A stretch of DNA of 11,885 nucleotides. Origin: JAZDIU01 sp043804635 (lineage in GTDB: Bacteria; Chloroflexota; Dehalococcoidia; Dehalococcoidales; UBA2162). The translations under genes were made by a program, and so were the position numbers. Shown here piece by piece: positions 6,886 through 11,885 of this stretch; positions within the stretch are counted from its first letter, which is position 1; each line of letters begins with the position of its first letter. Where the stretch lies: NCBI GenBank assembly GCA_043804635.1, contig JAZDIU010000026.1, positions 1-11,885 of the forward strand. Reading direction: 5' to 3'. The notes beneath the pieces are model-generated. The model did no database searches. It saw only the letters and a list, made by a program, of their open reading frames with translations, and was not told where the DNA came from.

Positions 6886-7518
6886 ATGGATATAACTTGG
6901 CTCGGACACTCCTGCTTCAAAATTAAAGGAAATCGTACCACTATCATCACCGACCCCTATTCCCCGGACTTAGGCCGTTCGCTGGACAATCCGGAAGCTC
7001 GTATCGTAACGGTGAGCCATCAACATCCCGGACATTCTTATGTGACGGGTGTTGCCGGTGAACCGAAGCTGGTCACCGGTCCGGGTGAATATGAAATCAG
7101 TGACGTTTTTATCATAGGCTTGGGGACATTTCATGATGGGGAACAGGGTAAACAGAAGGGCAAGAACTCCGTTTATCTGCTAGAAGTAGACGGAGTTTCG
7201 ATATGCCACCTTGGCGACCTCGGGCACGTGCTGGCGACTAACCAGGTGGAAGAGATTGGTAACGTAGATATCCTTATGATTCCAGTCGGCGGAGTCTCTA
7301 CTCTTAATGCTTCTACGGCGGCTGAAGTAGTCAGACAGCTTGAACCAAAAATAGTCCTGCCGATGCACTACAAAACAAAAGACTTCGGGCGCCAGCTTGA
7401 GCCGGTGGAAAGATTCCTCAAAGAAATGGGGGTTAAAGAAGTTATCCCTCAACCCAAGCTGTCCGTCAACAAAGCTAACCTGCCTGCGAGCCTTCAAGTT
7501 ATTTTACTCAGCTATTGA
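6886..7518 (+). CDS. MBL-fold metal-dependent hydrolase, UlaG/UPF0173-like
   Basis: A 210-residue cytoplasmic protein of the short metallo-beta-lactamase-fold group. It begins WLGHSCFKI, typical of UlaG/Lactamase_B_3 proteins, followed by TDPYSPD, the metal motif SHQHPGH (His45, His47, His50), HLGD (His108, Asp111) and PMHYKT (His161). The usual HxHxDH is HxHPGH here, so the Asp that binds the second metal is glycine. I have the impression that some related anaerobe proteins share this, so it may mark a subfamily rather than a defect. The substrate is unknown. The stop codon TGA (7516-7518) lies inside the -35 box of the next gene. Confidence 0.88.
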   Translation: MDITWLGHSCFKIKGNRTTIITDPYSPDLGRSLDNPEARIVTVSHQHPGHSYVTGVAGEPKLVTGPGEYEISDVFIIGLGTFHDGEQGKQKGKNSVYLLEVDGVSICHLGDLGHVLATNQVEEIGNVDILMIPVGGVSTLNASTAAEVVRQLEPKIVLPMHYKTKDFGRQLEPVERFLKEMGVKEVIPQPKLSVNKANLPASLQVILLSY

Positions 7519-7544
7519 CTTCCGACTCAAAGCAAAGCTAAAAT
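7515..7544 (+). promoter_or_regulatory. Promoter of the propeller gene (leaderless type)
   Basis: TTGACT (7515-7520) and TAAAAT (7539-7544) are 18 bases apart. The -35 overlaps the stop codon of the MBL gene. The -10 ends 11 bases before the ATG at 7556, the same geometry as the promoter at 6844-6873, and both share the octamer GCTAAAAT. Confidence 0.7.
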
Positions 7545-7555
7545 ATCCGTTTGTT

Positions 7556-8551
7556 ATGCTCAAATCAAGAGTCCTTGTTGCATGTCTGGTTCTGACCTTA
7601 TCAATTAGCTGGCTCAGCCTATCTTCTCTAGGTCAAGCTCTTAGTGAAACTGAGGAAGTTAAGTGGTCTACGGTCGATATTCCGGCTGAAGGCAGGACGG
7701 GTAACTGGGTGTTAGCTCCCGGCTCAGATGTTCAACATCTGGCAATGGCTCGTGACGGCACCCTTTATTGCTACGCCAGGCCATTGGGGACAGGCTATAC
7801 TTTATTTAAATCAGGGGATGGCGGCTTTGCCTGGTCTTATACCGGCAAAGTTGTGGACTCCATCGTCGCTATCGCGGCTGCGCCCGATGATGCTAACGTT
7901 ATCTACTATGCCACCGAGGCAAATGTTTATAAATCGACCGATGCCGGAGTCACTTTTTTCGGTCTGCCGCAGAACCCTGGCGGGGCTGGCAGTAATAATG
8001 TAACGATTACTTGCCTTTCCGTTGTCCGGCAAAATAATAGCTACGTTGTATCCGTAGGTACTAAAGACTCCGATAGCGCACAATTCGGGGGCGTTTATAT
8101 TTTTGATGAGAAGAAATCGGCTGGCTGGCTTAATACCGATATCGGCAGCTATGATGTTATCACTCTGACTTTTTCACCGAATTACGCTAGCGACTACCAG
8201 CTTATTGCAGTAGTTACCAATGAAGTAGACACCCTCATCAGCATAAAAGTAGACATTACCGGCTGGGGTGAGGTCTTGGGTAATGCCACTATCGGGGGTT
8301 TAGCCGCTAGAGGCGCCGTTCTCGCCTTTCCCGATGACTATAATGCTACCAACTCAGACGGGACTCTTTTTACAGCTATCGATACAGGAAGCGGAACGGG
8401 GGACGTTTATCAGGTGAAACTTGCCCGTGCTCCCCTTCCCTCGATGGCTATAGACCTCGACATCGGTTATGACTATCAGGTAAGAAACATAGATATCAAC
8501 GGACTGGCGTGTCAGAGCCACCGAACCGGTGTTAAGTCAGTGGTCGGATAA
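7556..8551 (+). CDS. Secreted beta-propeller protein, N-terminal part of a broken gene
   Basis: From the ATG at 7556 the frame encodes 331 residues. A signal peptide of about 29 residues (positive start, hydrophobic core, SLGQA) is followed by propeller-like repeats: VQHLAMARDGTLYCY, LFKSGDGGFAWSY, VIYYATEANVYKSTDAGVTFF and LTFSPNYASDYQLIAVV. The SxDGGxxW and STDAGVTF pieces are BNR/Asp-box-like, as in sialidase-type and photosystem-II-assembly-type propellers. The protein is predicted to be exported. After about residue 316 (NIDING) the frame runs into out-of-frame sequence and stops, while a fibronectin-like module begins in another frame at 8505. The true protein was therefore probably much longer. 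A reading that starts upstream (7397) overlaps the MBL gene and lacks the signal peptide at its N-terminus, so I reject it. Confidence 0.7.
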   Translation: MLKSRVLVACLVLTLSISWLSLSSLGQALSETEEVKWSTVDIPAEGRTGNWVLAPGSDVQHLAMARDGTLYCYARPLGTGYTLFKSGDGGFAWSYTGKVVDSIVAIAAAPDDANVIYYATEANVYKSTDAGVTFFGLPQNPGGAGSNNVTITCLSVVRQNNSYVVSVGTKDSDSAQFGGVYIFDEKKSAGWLNTDIGSYDVITLTFSPNYASDYQLIAVVTNEVDTLISIKVDITGWGEVLGNATIGGLAARGAVLAFPDDYNATNSDGTLFTAIDTGSGTGDVYQVKLARAPLPSMAIDLDIGYDYQVRNIDINGLACQSHRTGVKSVVG

Positions 8552-8831
8552 ATGGTCTTTTACTACCAGTCTCGGCTCGGCAGTTGTTGCCCCCACACTC
8601 CGCAGTCCCAGAGCCGGTGCCGGTAGTGTAATGCTTGCTCCCGTGTTTCAATGGACTGCGATTGCCGGAGCTAATGGCTACGAATTGGTCGTATCGACCG
8701 ACTCCACTTTATCTAATCCCCTGATAACCAGGACCGGTGATTACGCCCTGGAAACTACTGCCTGGCGGAGCGATATCGAGCTGGACTACGATACTGCGTA
8801 TTACTGGAATATCCGACACTTACTAATATAA
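8505..8831 (+). pseudogene. Out-of-frame fibronectin-like module remnant of the propeller gene
   Basis: In a different frame from the propeller, bases 8505-8831 encode WRVRATEPVLSQW, KWSFTTSLG, a Pro-rich linker, FQWTAIAGANGYELVVSTD and DTAYYWNIR. These are the tail of one module and most of a second with the usual YYWxVR...WS-x-x-x-x-FTT repeat plan of fibronectin-like domains in bacterial surface proteins. The fragment starts in mid-module (its expected YY before WRVR is missing) and ends in mid-module after YYWNIR with HLLI and a stop. This is best read as the C-terminal part of the same gene after an internal deletion with frame change, with a second break at its end. An ATG/TTG start at 8529 would be spurious. 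Misassembly is the alternative. Confidence 0.6.
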
Positions 8832-9001
8832 ATGAAGCTAATTTTAACAATGGCAGTATCATTAAGTTACTACCTAAACTACTTGATCATATGATTTCCT
8901 TGGGTAATATGGCTCAAAAAATCAGCCGCGCTCTTGATGGCAACGTACACCGGACAGAAATGGCCGCTGACTCGACAAAGGAAACAATCTCAGATCGGTA
9001 A
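8813..9001 (+). pseudogene. Orphan reading-frame fragment (unknown gene end)
   Basis: From the point where the fibronectin-like module breaks, another frame is open to the TAA at 8999-9001. It reads PTLTNINEANFNNGSI, then a helical KLLPKLLDHMISLGNMAQKI, then a polar tail ending TISDR. The composition looks like real protein and not random translation, but no start codon or ribosome site lies at its beginning (the first in-frame ATG is at 8891, without Shine-Dalgarno). It may be the C-terminal end of a gene whose front was lost in the rearrangement. I do not recognise the family. Confidence 0.3.
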
Positions 9002-9192
9002 AACCAAAAGGTTATTTCGCTTTCAAACAACGATAGCACTAAGCAATATTGTTCAGATAAACTAACTGCGCCTAAAGTGACTAGGATTATCTCATATTGA
9101 AAAGAGAATTTAGCCCCTCGCCCCTATTCGAGCATACAACCTGAAGGAAATCGGGGGTTTAATATCCTTTTTGACCTTAGCTACATAAATTT

Positions 9193-9219
9193 GGGGCTGA
9201 CGAATTTGAACCCTTGACT
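9193..9219 (-). other. tRNA T-arm-like fragment (possible attachment-site remnant)
   Basis: On the minus strand GGTTCAAATTC (9212-9202) matches the tRNA T-loop consensus GGTTCRANTCC at 10 of 11 positions and is followed by GTCAGCCCC, which resembles an acceptor 3' strand. Only about three of five T-stem pairs form and no matching GGGGCT 5' strand lies upstream, so this is not a working tRNA. Integrated elements often carry such 3' tRNA pieces; chance is not excluded. Confidence 0.22.
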
Positions 9220-9297
9220 ACCAGAACCAGTATGGCAAAGAAACAAGGCGAATGCCACTTGCCTCCTTTAACGATCGCAAGGTAACCGCCCGTACAG

Positions 9298-9324
9298 AGG
9301 TCACATTTGCCTCAAATGTGACCT
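9298..9324. repeat. Perfect 12-bp inverted repeat
   Basis: AGGTCACATTTG (9298-9309), the spacer CCT, and CAAATGTGACCT (9313-9324) form a flawless 12-bp dyad. There is no T-run on either side, so it is not a standard terminator. It could be a dimeric regulator site, an element end or a structured RNA. Confidence 0.8.
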
Positions 9325-9326
9325 TG

Positions 9327-9350
9327 GTAACAAGATATCTATATCGTTAC
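9327..9350. repeat. Second, bulged hairpin next to the 12-bp dyad
   Basis: GTAAC-AA-GATAT (9327-9338) pairs with ATATC-GTTAC (9341-9350) around a 2-base gap, giving two 5-bp arms with a two-base bulge. It begins two bases after the previous dyad, so the two form a tandem of folded elements. Confidence 0.55.
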
Positions 9351-9462
9351 GCCAACAATTGCCCCTGTTCATTTCGAAAAGTAATTTGACTTATAGTGAC
9401 GGTGCTCGTACTCTTAGGTGCAATACTTTCTTGTCTTGAGCTTATAGAATCGCGCCGAAGTG

Positions 9463-9507
9463 GCGTATTTGAACAGCAGCTTAGTTACAGTTTGCGTATT
9501 TGACCAG
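9463..9507 (+). repeat. 14-base direct repeat upstream of the peptidase gene
   Basis: GCGTATTTGAACAG (9463-9476) recurs as GCGTATTTGACCAG (9494-9507) with one difference and a 31-base period, about three helical turns. The second copy overlaps the TTGACC that could act as a -35. This suits a pair of regulator sites on one face of the DNA upstream of the metallopeptidase gene. Confidence 0.4.
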
Positions 9508-9581
9508 TGTGGAGATATAGTAAAGTATAAAATATTCATCAAATTGCATAGATGCGAATTAGTAAAACCGGTGAGAAAAGT

Positions 9582-10613
9582 ATGAGTCTATCGGATTTTC
9601 GTGAGACTACCAGGAAAAATGTTCCGAATAGAGAGCAACAAGAATTATTATCCTGTAAGATTAGTGACCTATCACTCAAGATTCAAGGCACGCGACTTGA
9701 ATCACTTATCAGTAAACTCTATCAAGAGTTGGAACAAGCAGGTATCTCCTTTAAGCCAAAAACATATCTGGCTGACGAATGGGGCTGTCCTCATGGGGTT
9801 CCGGTGATAGGGATTCCCTTCTACCTGGCGAACCCTGAATTGTCAAAGCTGGAAGGTGAATTAACTGGGATAGAATCTGAGGATGAAACAGAAGTGATGA
9901 TGTATCTCCGTCATGAGGCCGGACACGCATTCAATTATGCATATCACTTATATCGGAAAACAGAATGGCGTCAGCTATTTGGGAGGTTTTCGCAGCCCTA
10001 CCGGGATAATTATCAGCCCGTACCTTTTAGCGCCAAGTTTGTGCGGCACATACCGGGCTGGTATGCACAGAAACATCCTGATGAGGATTTTGCGGAAACC
10101 TTCGCTGTATGGCTCACGCCCGGCTCAGATTGGCAGAGACAGTACGCTGACACCCTAGCACTGGCTAAGTTGATGTACGTTGACAAAATGGTACGCAAAT
10201 ACGGTCAGAAGCCGCCTGTCGCTACTGATGAGAAGCTGGATACGCCAGTGCAGGAGCTGACGATGACTCTGGATAGGTGGTACGAAACGGGTAGAGATAC
10301 CAACCACATCAGTCTCAACCTCCATCGCACTCTCAACAACGATTTGCGAAGACTATTTCCTGCAGAGCAGGGACAACCGGCGGTAGATGTCCTCCGGGCT
10401 AATCGCAAACAACTGATTCAAGAGGTGAATCACTGGACCGGTATTAACCGTAAGCTCCTGAGTGCTCTAACCGATGAATTACTAGAGCGGGTCCAATTCC
10501 TCAGACTTAAGATAGAACCTAGACAAACAGCAACACGAATACTAAGTGTGTCAGCATTCATCACCACACTAGTCATGAACTACTTGTACCGGGGTCAATT
10601 CATAGACACCTGA
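9582..10613 (+). CDS. Zinc metallopeptidase-like protein (HEAGH)
   Basis: A 343-residue protein with the zincin motif HEAGH (111-115), supplying two zinc-binding His and the catalytic Glu, followed about 55 residues later by HPDEDFAETFAVWL (165-178), where Glu172 is the likely third ligand. A Glu third ligand in a DFAE-type helix is the arrangement of gluzincin-like putative zinc peptidases. There is no signal peptide, so it probably acts in the cytoplasm. The region after about residue 215 is helical and ends in a hydrophobic stretch (about 319-336) that could be buried or membrane-associated. I prefer the ATG at 9582, which has GGTGAG six bases upstream. An ATG at 9552 adds ten residues and lacks a ribosome site. 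The ATP-grasp gene follows after 29 bases. The substrate is unknown. Confidence 0.75.
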   Translation: MSLSDFRETTRKNVPNREQQELLSCKISDLSLKIQGTRLESLISKLYQELEQAGISFKPKTYLADEWGCPHGVPVIGIPFYLANPELSKLEGELTGIESEDETEVMMYLRHEAGHAFNYAYHLYRKTEWRQLFGRFSQPYRDNYQPVPFSAKFVRHIPGWYAQKHPDEDFAETFAVWLTPGSDWQRQYADTLALAKLMYVDKMVRKYGQKPPVATDEKLDTPVQELTMTLDRWYETGRDTNHISLNLHRTLNNDLRRLFPAEQGQPAVDVLRANRKQLIQEVNHWTGINRKLLSALTDELLERVQFLRLKIEPRQTATRILSVSAFITTLVMNYLYRGQFIDT

Positions 10614-10642
10614 AATTGTCCTGGTTAGAAAGGAGGAGCAAG

Positions 10643-11767
10643 ATGGATAAACTCAAGGTTTCTGTGCTGTTCTGGGAAGAGCGTAGTCAGGAAGGAGCTA
10701 AGCACGATGAAGTGGTGGATGAGGTCGCCGGAGCCTTGTCCGAAGGCGGCCACAAAACCTCCTTAATCGGAATAAGTGACGATTTACGCGAACTTCTGGA
10801 CAACCTTGATGACAAACGACCCGACCTTGTATTCAATCTCTGCGAGAGGTTTGCTGATAATGATGTATATGAAATGCATGTTACGGCTGTTCTTGCCATG
10901 CTTGGCCAACCTTTTACAGGAACTGGGCCGGCAGGGATGGCATTGAGACAAGACAAGGCAGTAACGAAGAAACTCTTGAAGTTTCACGGGGTATCTTATC
11001 CAAATTATGCCACCTTTGACAAGGATAACCTCGAATTCGCCGGTAAGATGCGTTTCCCCTTATTTGTCAAACCTTTATATGGAGACACTTCCCTGGGCAT
11101 TGATGATTCTTCCCTGGTAACCGAATATTCTAAGCTTGTCGAGCGTATCGGCTTTATCCAAACGCAACTGAAGGTACCTGCCCTGGTGGAGGAATACATC
11201 GAAGGACGCGAGTTCTATGTCGGCATTCTGGGTAATGACCCCGCCGAGATATTACCAGTGATGGAGCTTGATTTTGCCAAACTTCCCGGCGGATATCCAC
11301 GGATTTACGGTCACGAGGCAAAGTCGGATACAGACAGTGTTCAGTTTGGGTCCGTCAATGCTATCGTTGCCACGGAACTAGCTCCTGAGGTACGAGCGCG
11401 CTTAATTATGGCTGGCCGAGAGGCAGCCTATGCCTTAAAAGTACAGGATTATGCTAGGGTAGATATCAGGCTTTCCGCTGATGGGATACCAATGGTCGTT
11501 GAGGTCAATGCCAACCCTTATTTGGAACGAACTAGCGCCTTTCCTTTGGCCGCACTACAGGCTGGTATGGGGCACATAACGCTGGTAAATCGCATTGTTG
11601 AGATTGCACGGAAACGTTGGGAGCCGACTCCATTCTTGAAAGAGCTACAGAAGAATAGGGCAGGAAGATCCAAAACACGAAAACAAGCCACAGAGTTAGC
11701 GCAGTCTTACGAGACAGCAGCTTTAAAAGAAAACACGAAAGAGAACATAGAGAAGCCGGCCGAGTAA
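10643..11767 (+). CDS. ATP-grasp enzyme, D-alanine-D-alanine ligase-like
   Basis: A 374-residue protein whose core (about 1-325) is the D-Ala-D-Ala-ligase type of ATP-grasp fold. Visible are an N-terminal Rossmann-like half with NLCERF, the GQPFTGTGPAGMALRQDK segment (88-105), ATP-binding Lys143 in FPLFVKP, the LVEEYIEGRE strand (181-190), and metal-binding RVDIRL (Asp274) and EVNANP (Glu287, Asn289). Such enzymes activate a carboxylate as acyl phosphate and join it to an amine. Housekeeping Ddl is less likely: the gene is not in a cell-wall cluster, the ligase G-loop and C-terminal motifs differ, and about 50 extra residues rich in Lys, Arg, Glu and Thr follow the fold. The ATG at 10643 has AAAGGAGG at good spacing; a TTG at 10616 lies before it. 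Ligase substrates are unknown. Confidence 0.82.
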   Translation: MDKLKVSVLFWEERSQEGAKHDEVVDEVAGALSEGGHKTSLIGISDDLRELLDNLDDKRPDLVFNLCERFADNDVYEMHVTAVLAMLGQPFTGTGPAGMALRQDKAVTKKLLKFHGVSYPNYATFDKDNLEFAGKMRFPLFVKPLYGDTSLGIDDSSLVTEYSKLVERIGFIQTQLKVPALVEEYIEGREFYVGILGNDPAEILPVMELDFAKLPGGYPRIYGHEAKSDTDSVQFGSVNAIVATELAPEVRARLIMAGREAAYALKVQDYARVDIRLSADGIPMVVEVNANPYLERTSAFPLAALQAGMGHITLVNRIVEIARKRWEPTPFLKELQKNRAGRSKTRKQATELAQSYETAALKENTKENIEKPAE

Positions 11768-11796
11768 CAAACAACATCGGCGGCAAAGCGAGTTAC

Positions 11797-11885
11797 ATGG
11801 GCATGCAAAAAGTTATCTCCACTATTCCCAGCCTGACCCTCAGGCAACTGACCCCGGCTCAGATTGGGCTTCAAGGACAGGAGTG
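11797..11885 (+). CDS. Start of a third gene in the peptidase/ATP-grasp cluster (partial)
   Basis: From the ATG at 11797 (MGMQKVIS...) the frame stays open to the window end, encoding at least 29 residues. A weak AAAGCGAG lies four bases upstream of the ATG, and an ATG at 11803 is an alternative. The start falls 29 bases after the ATP-grasp stop, the same spacing as between the peptidase and ATP-grasp genes, which supports one transcript. Too little is visible to name a family. Confidence 0.5.
   Translation, partial: MGMQKVISTIPSLTLRQLTPAQIGLQGQE

Larger units (their letters stand above)
9002..9551. other. Gene-free stretch with several short repeats
   Basis: About 550 bases with no credible gene on either strand. 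It is rich in small structures: a T-arm-like piece near 9193-9219, a perfect inverted repeat at 9298-9324, a second hairpin at 9327-9350 and a direct repeat at 9463-9507. Before the peptidase gene there is an AT-rich tract with TATAAAAT (9526-9533) and a TTGACC (9500-9505), though their spacing is too long for one ordinary promoter; TAAAGT at 9521 gives a 15-base spacer. The stretch looks like the remains of a mobile or recombined segment. Confidence 0.5.

Noticed and set aside
7397..7555. Propeller gene starting inside the MBL gene at 7397
   Set aside because: It overlaps a well-supported gene in another frame; the ATG at 7556 begins a good signal peptide behind a good promoter.
8529..8831. 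Independent 100-residue gene
   Set aside because: Its homology begins upstream of the start codon in mid-module, so it is a remnant rather than a gene with its own start.
9144..9173. Intrinsic terminator (AAGGA...TCCTT plus T-run)
   Set aside because: A 5-bp AT-containing stem with a 16-base loop is too weak, and no convincing gene ends just before it.
9298..9324. CRP/FNR-type operator at the 12-bp dyad
   Set aside because: The half-sites read TCACA...TGTGA, the opposite order to TGTGA...TCACA, and the centre spacing is wrong.
1..11885. CRISPR array, insertion sequence or transposase
   Set aside because: No regularly spaced repeats and no transposase or integrase motif were seen on either strand.

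Overview
The window looks like chromosomal DNA of an anaerobic bacterium with moderate GC content. The best guess is the Dehalococcoidia/Chloroflexota or a similar subsurface lineage. This is inferred from gene content only: the tail of a tungsten aldehyde:ferredoxin oxidoreductase, a UlaG-like metallo-hydrolase with an HxHPGH motif, a secreted beta-propeller with YYWxVR-type repeats, and genes that appear to be transcribed without a leader. No rRNA, intact tRNA or marker gene is present, so the taxonomy is tentative.

Layout. (1) 1-1211: the 3' end of an aldehyde:ferredoxin oxidoreductase gene, then a CysM-type PLP sulfhydrylase 32 bases downstream, probably cotranscribed. (2) 1245-2273, minus strand: a D-2-hydroxyacid dehydrogenase with a good promoter of its own, convergent with the cysteine synthase. 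(3) 2470-4092: a catabolic (AlsS-type, FAD-independent) acetolactate synthase, transcribed divergently from the dehydrogenase. (4) 4178-5972: a dienelactone-hydrolase-like lipoprotein preceded by a possible 5' RNA switch, three tandem membrane miniproteins of 46-50 residues (the last two DUF3096-like) and a YtxH-like protein. Each has a strong Shine-Dalgarno sequence, and the group reads as an envelope or stress operon. (5) 6138-8551: a DUF502 membrane protein, an MBL-fold hydrolase and a secreted beta-propeller protein. The last two have near-consensus promoters placed so close to the ATG that their mRNAs should be leaderless or nearly so.

(6) 8505-9551 is a scar. The propeller frame jumps into the middle of a fibronectin-like (YYWxVR) module, which is itself cut off. 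An unrelated orphan reading frame follows, then about 550 bases without a gene. That stretch holds a perfect 12-bp inverted repeat, a second hairpin, a tRNA T-arm-like fragment and a 14-base direct repeat. (7) 9582-11885 is a separate, probably accessory, cluster: an HEAGH zinc metallopeptidase, a D-Ala-D-Ala-ligase-like ATP-grasp enzyme with a charged tail, and the start of a third gene. A peptide-bond breaker beside a peptide-bond maker is the best candidate here for a poorly described system, perhaps peptide tagging or small-peptide synthesis, but its function cannot be read from this window.
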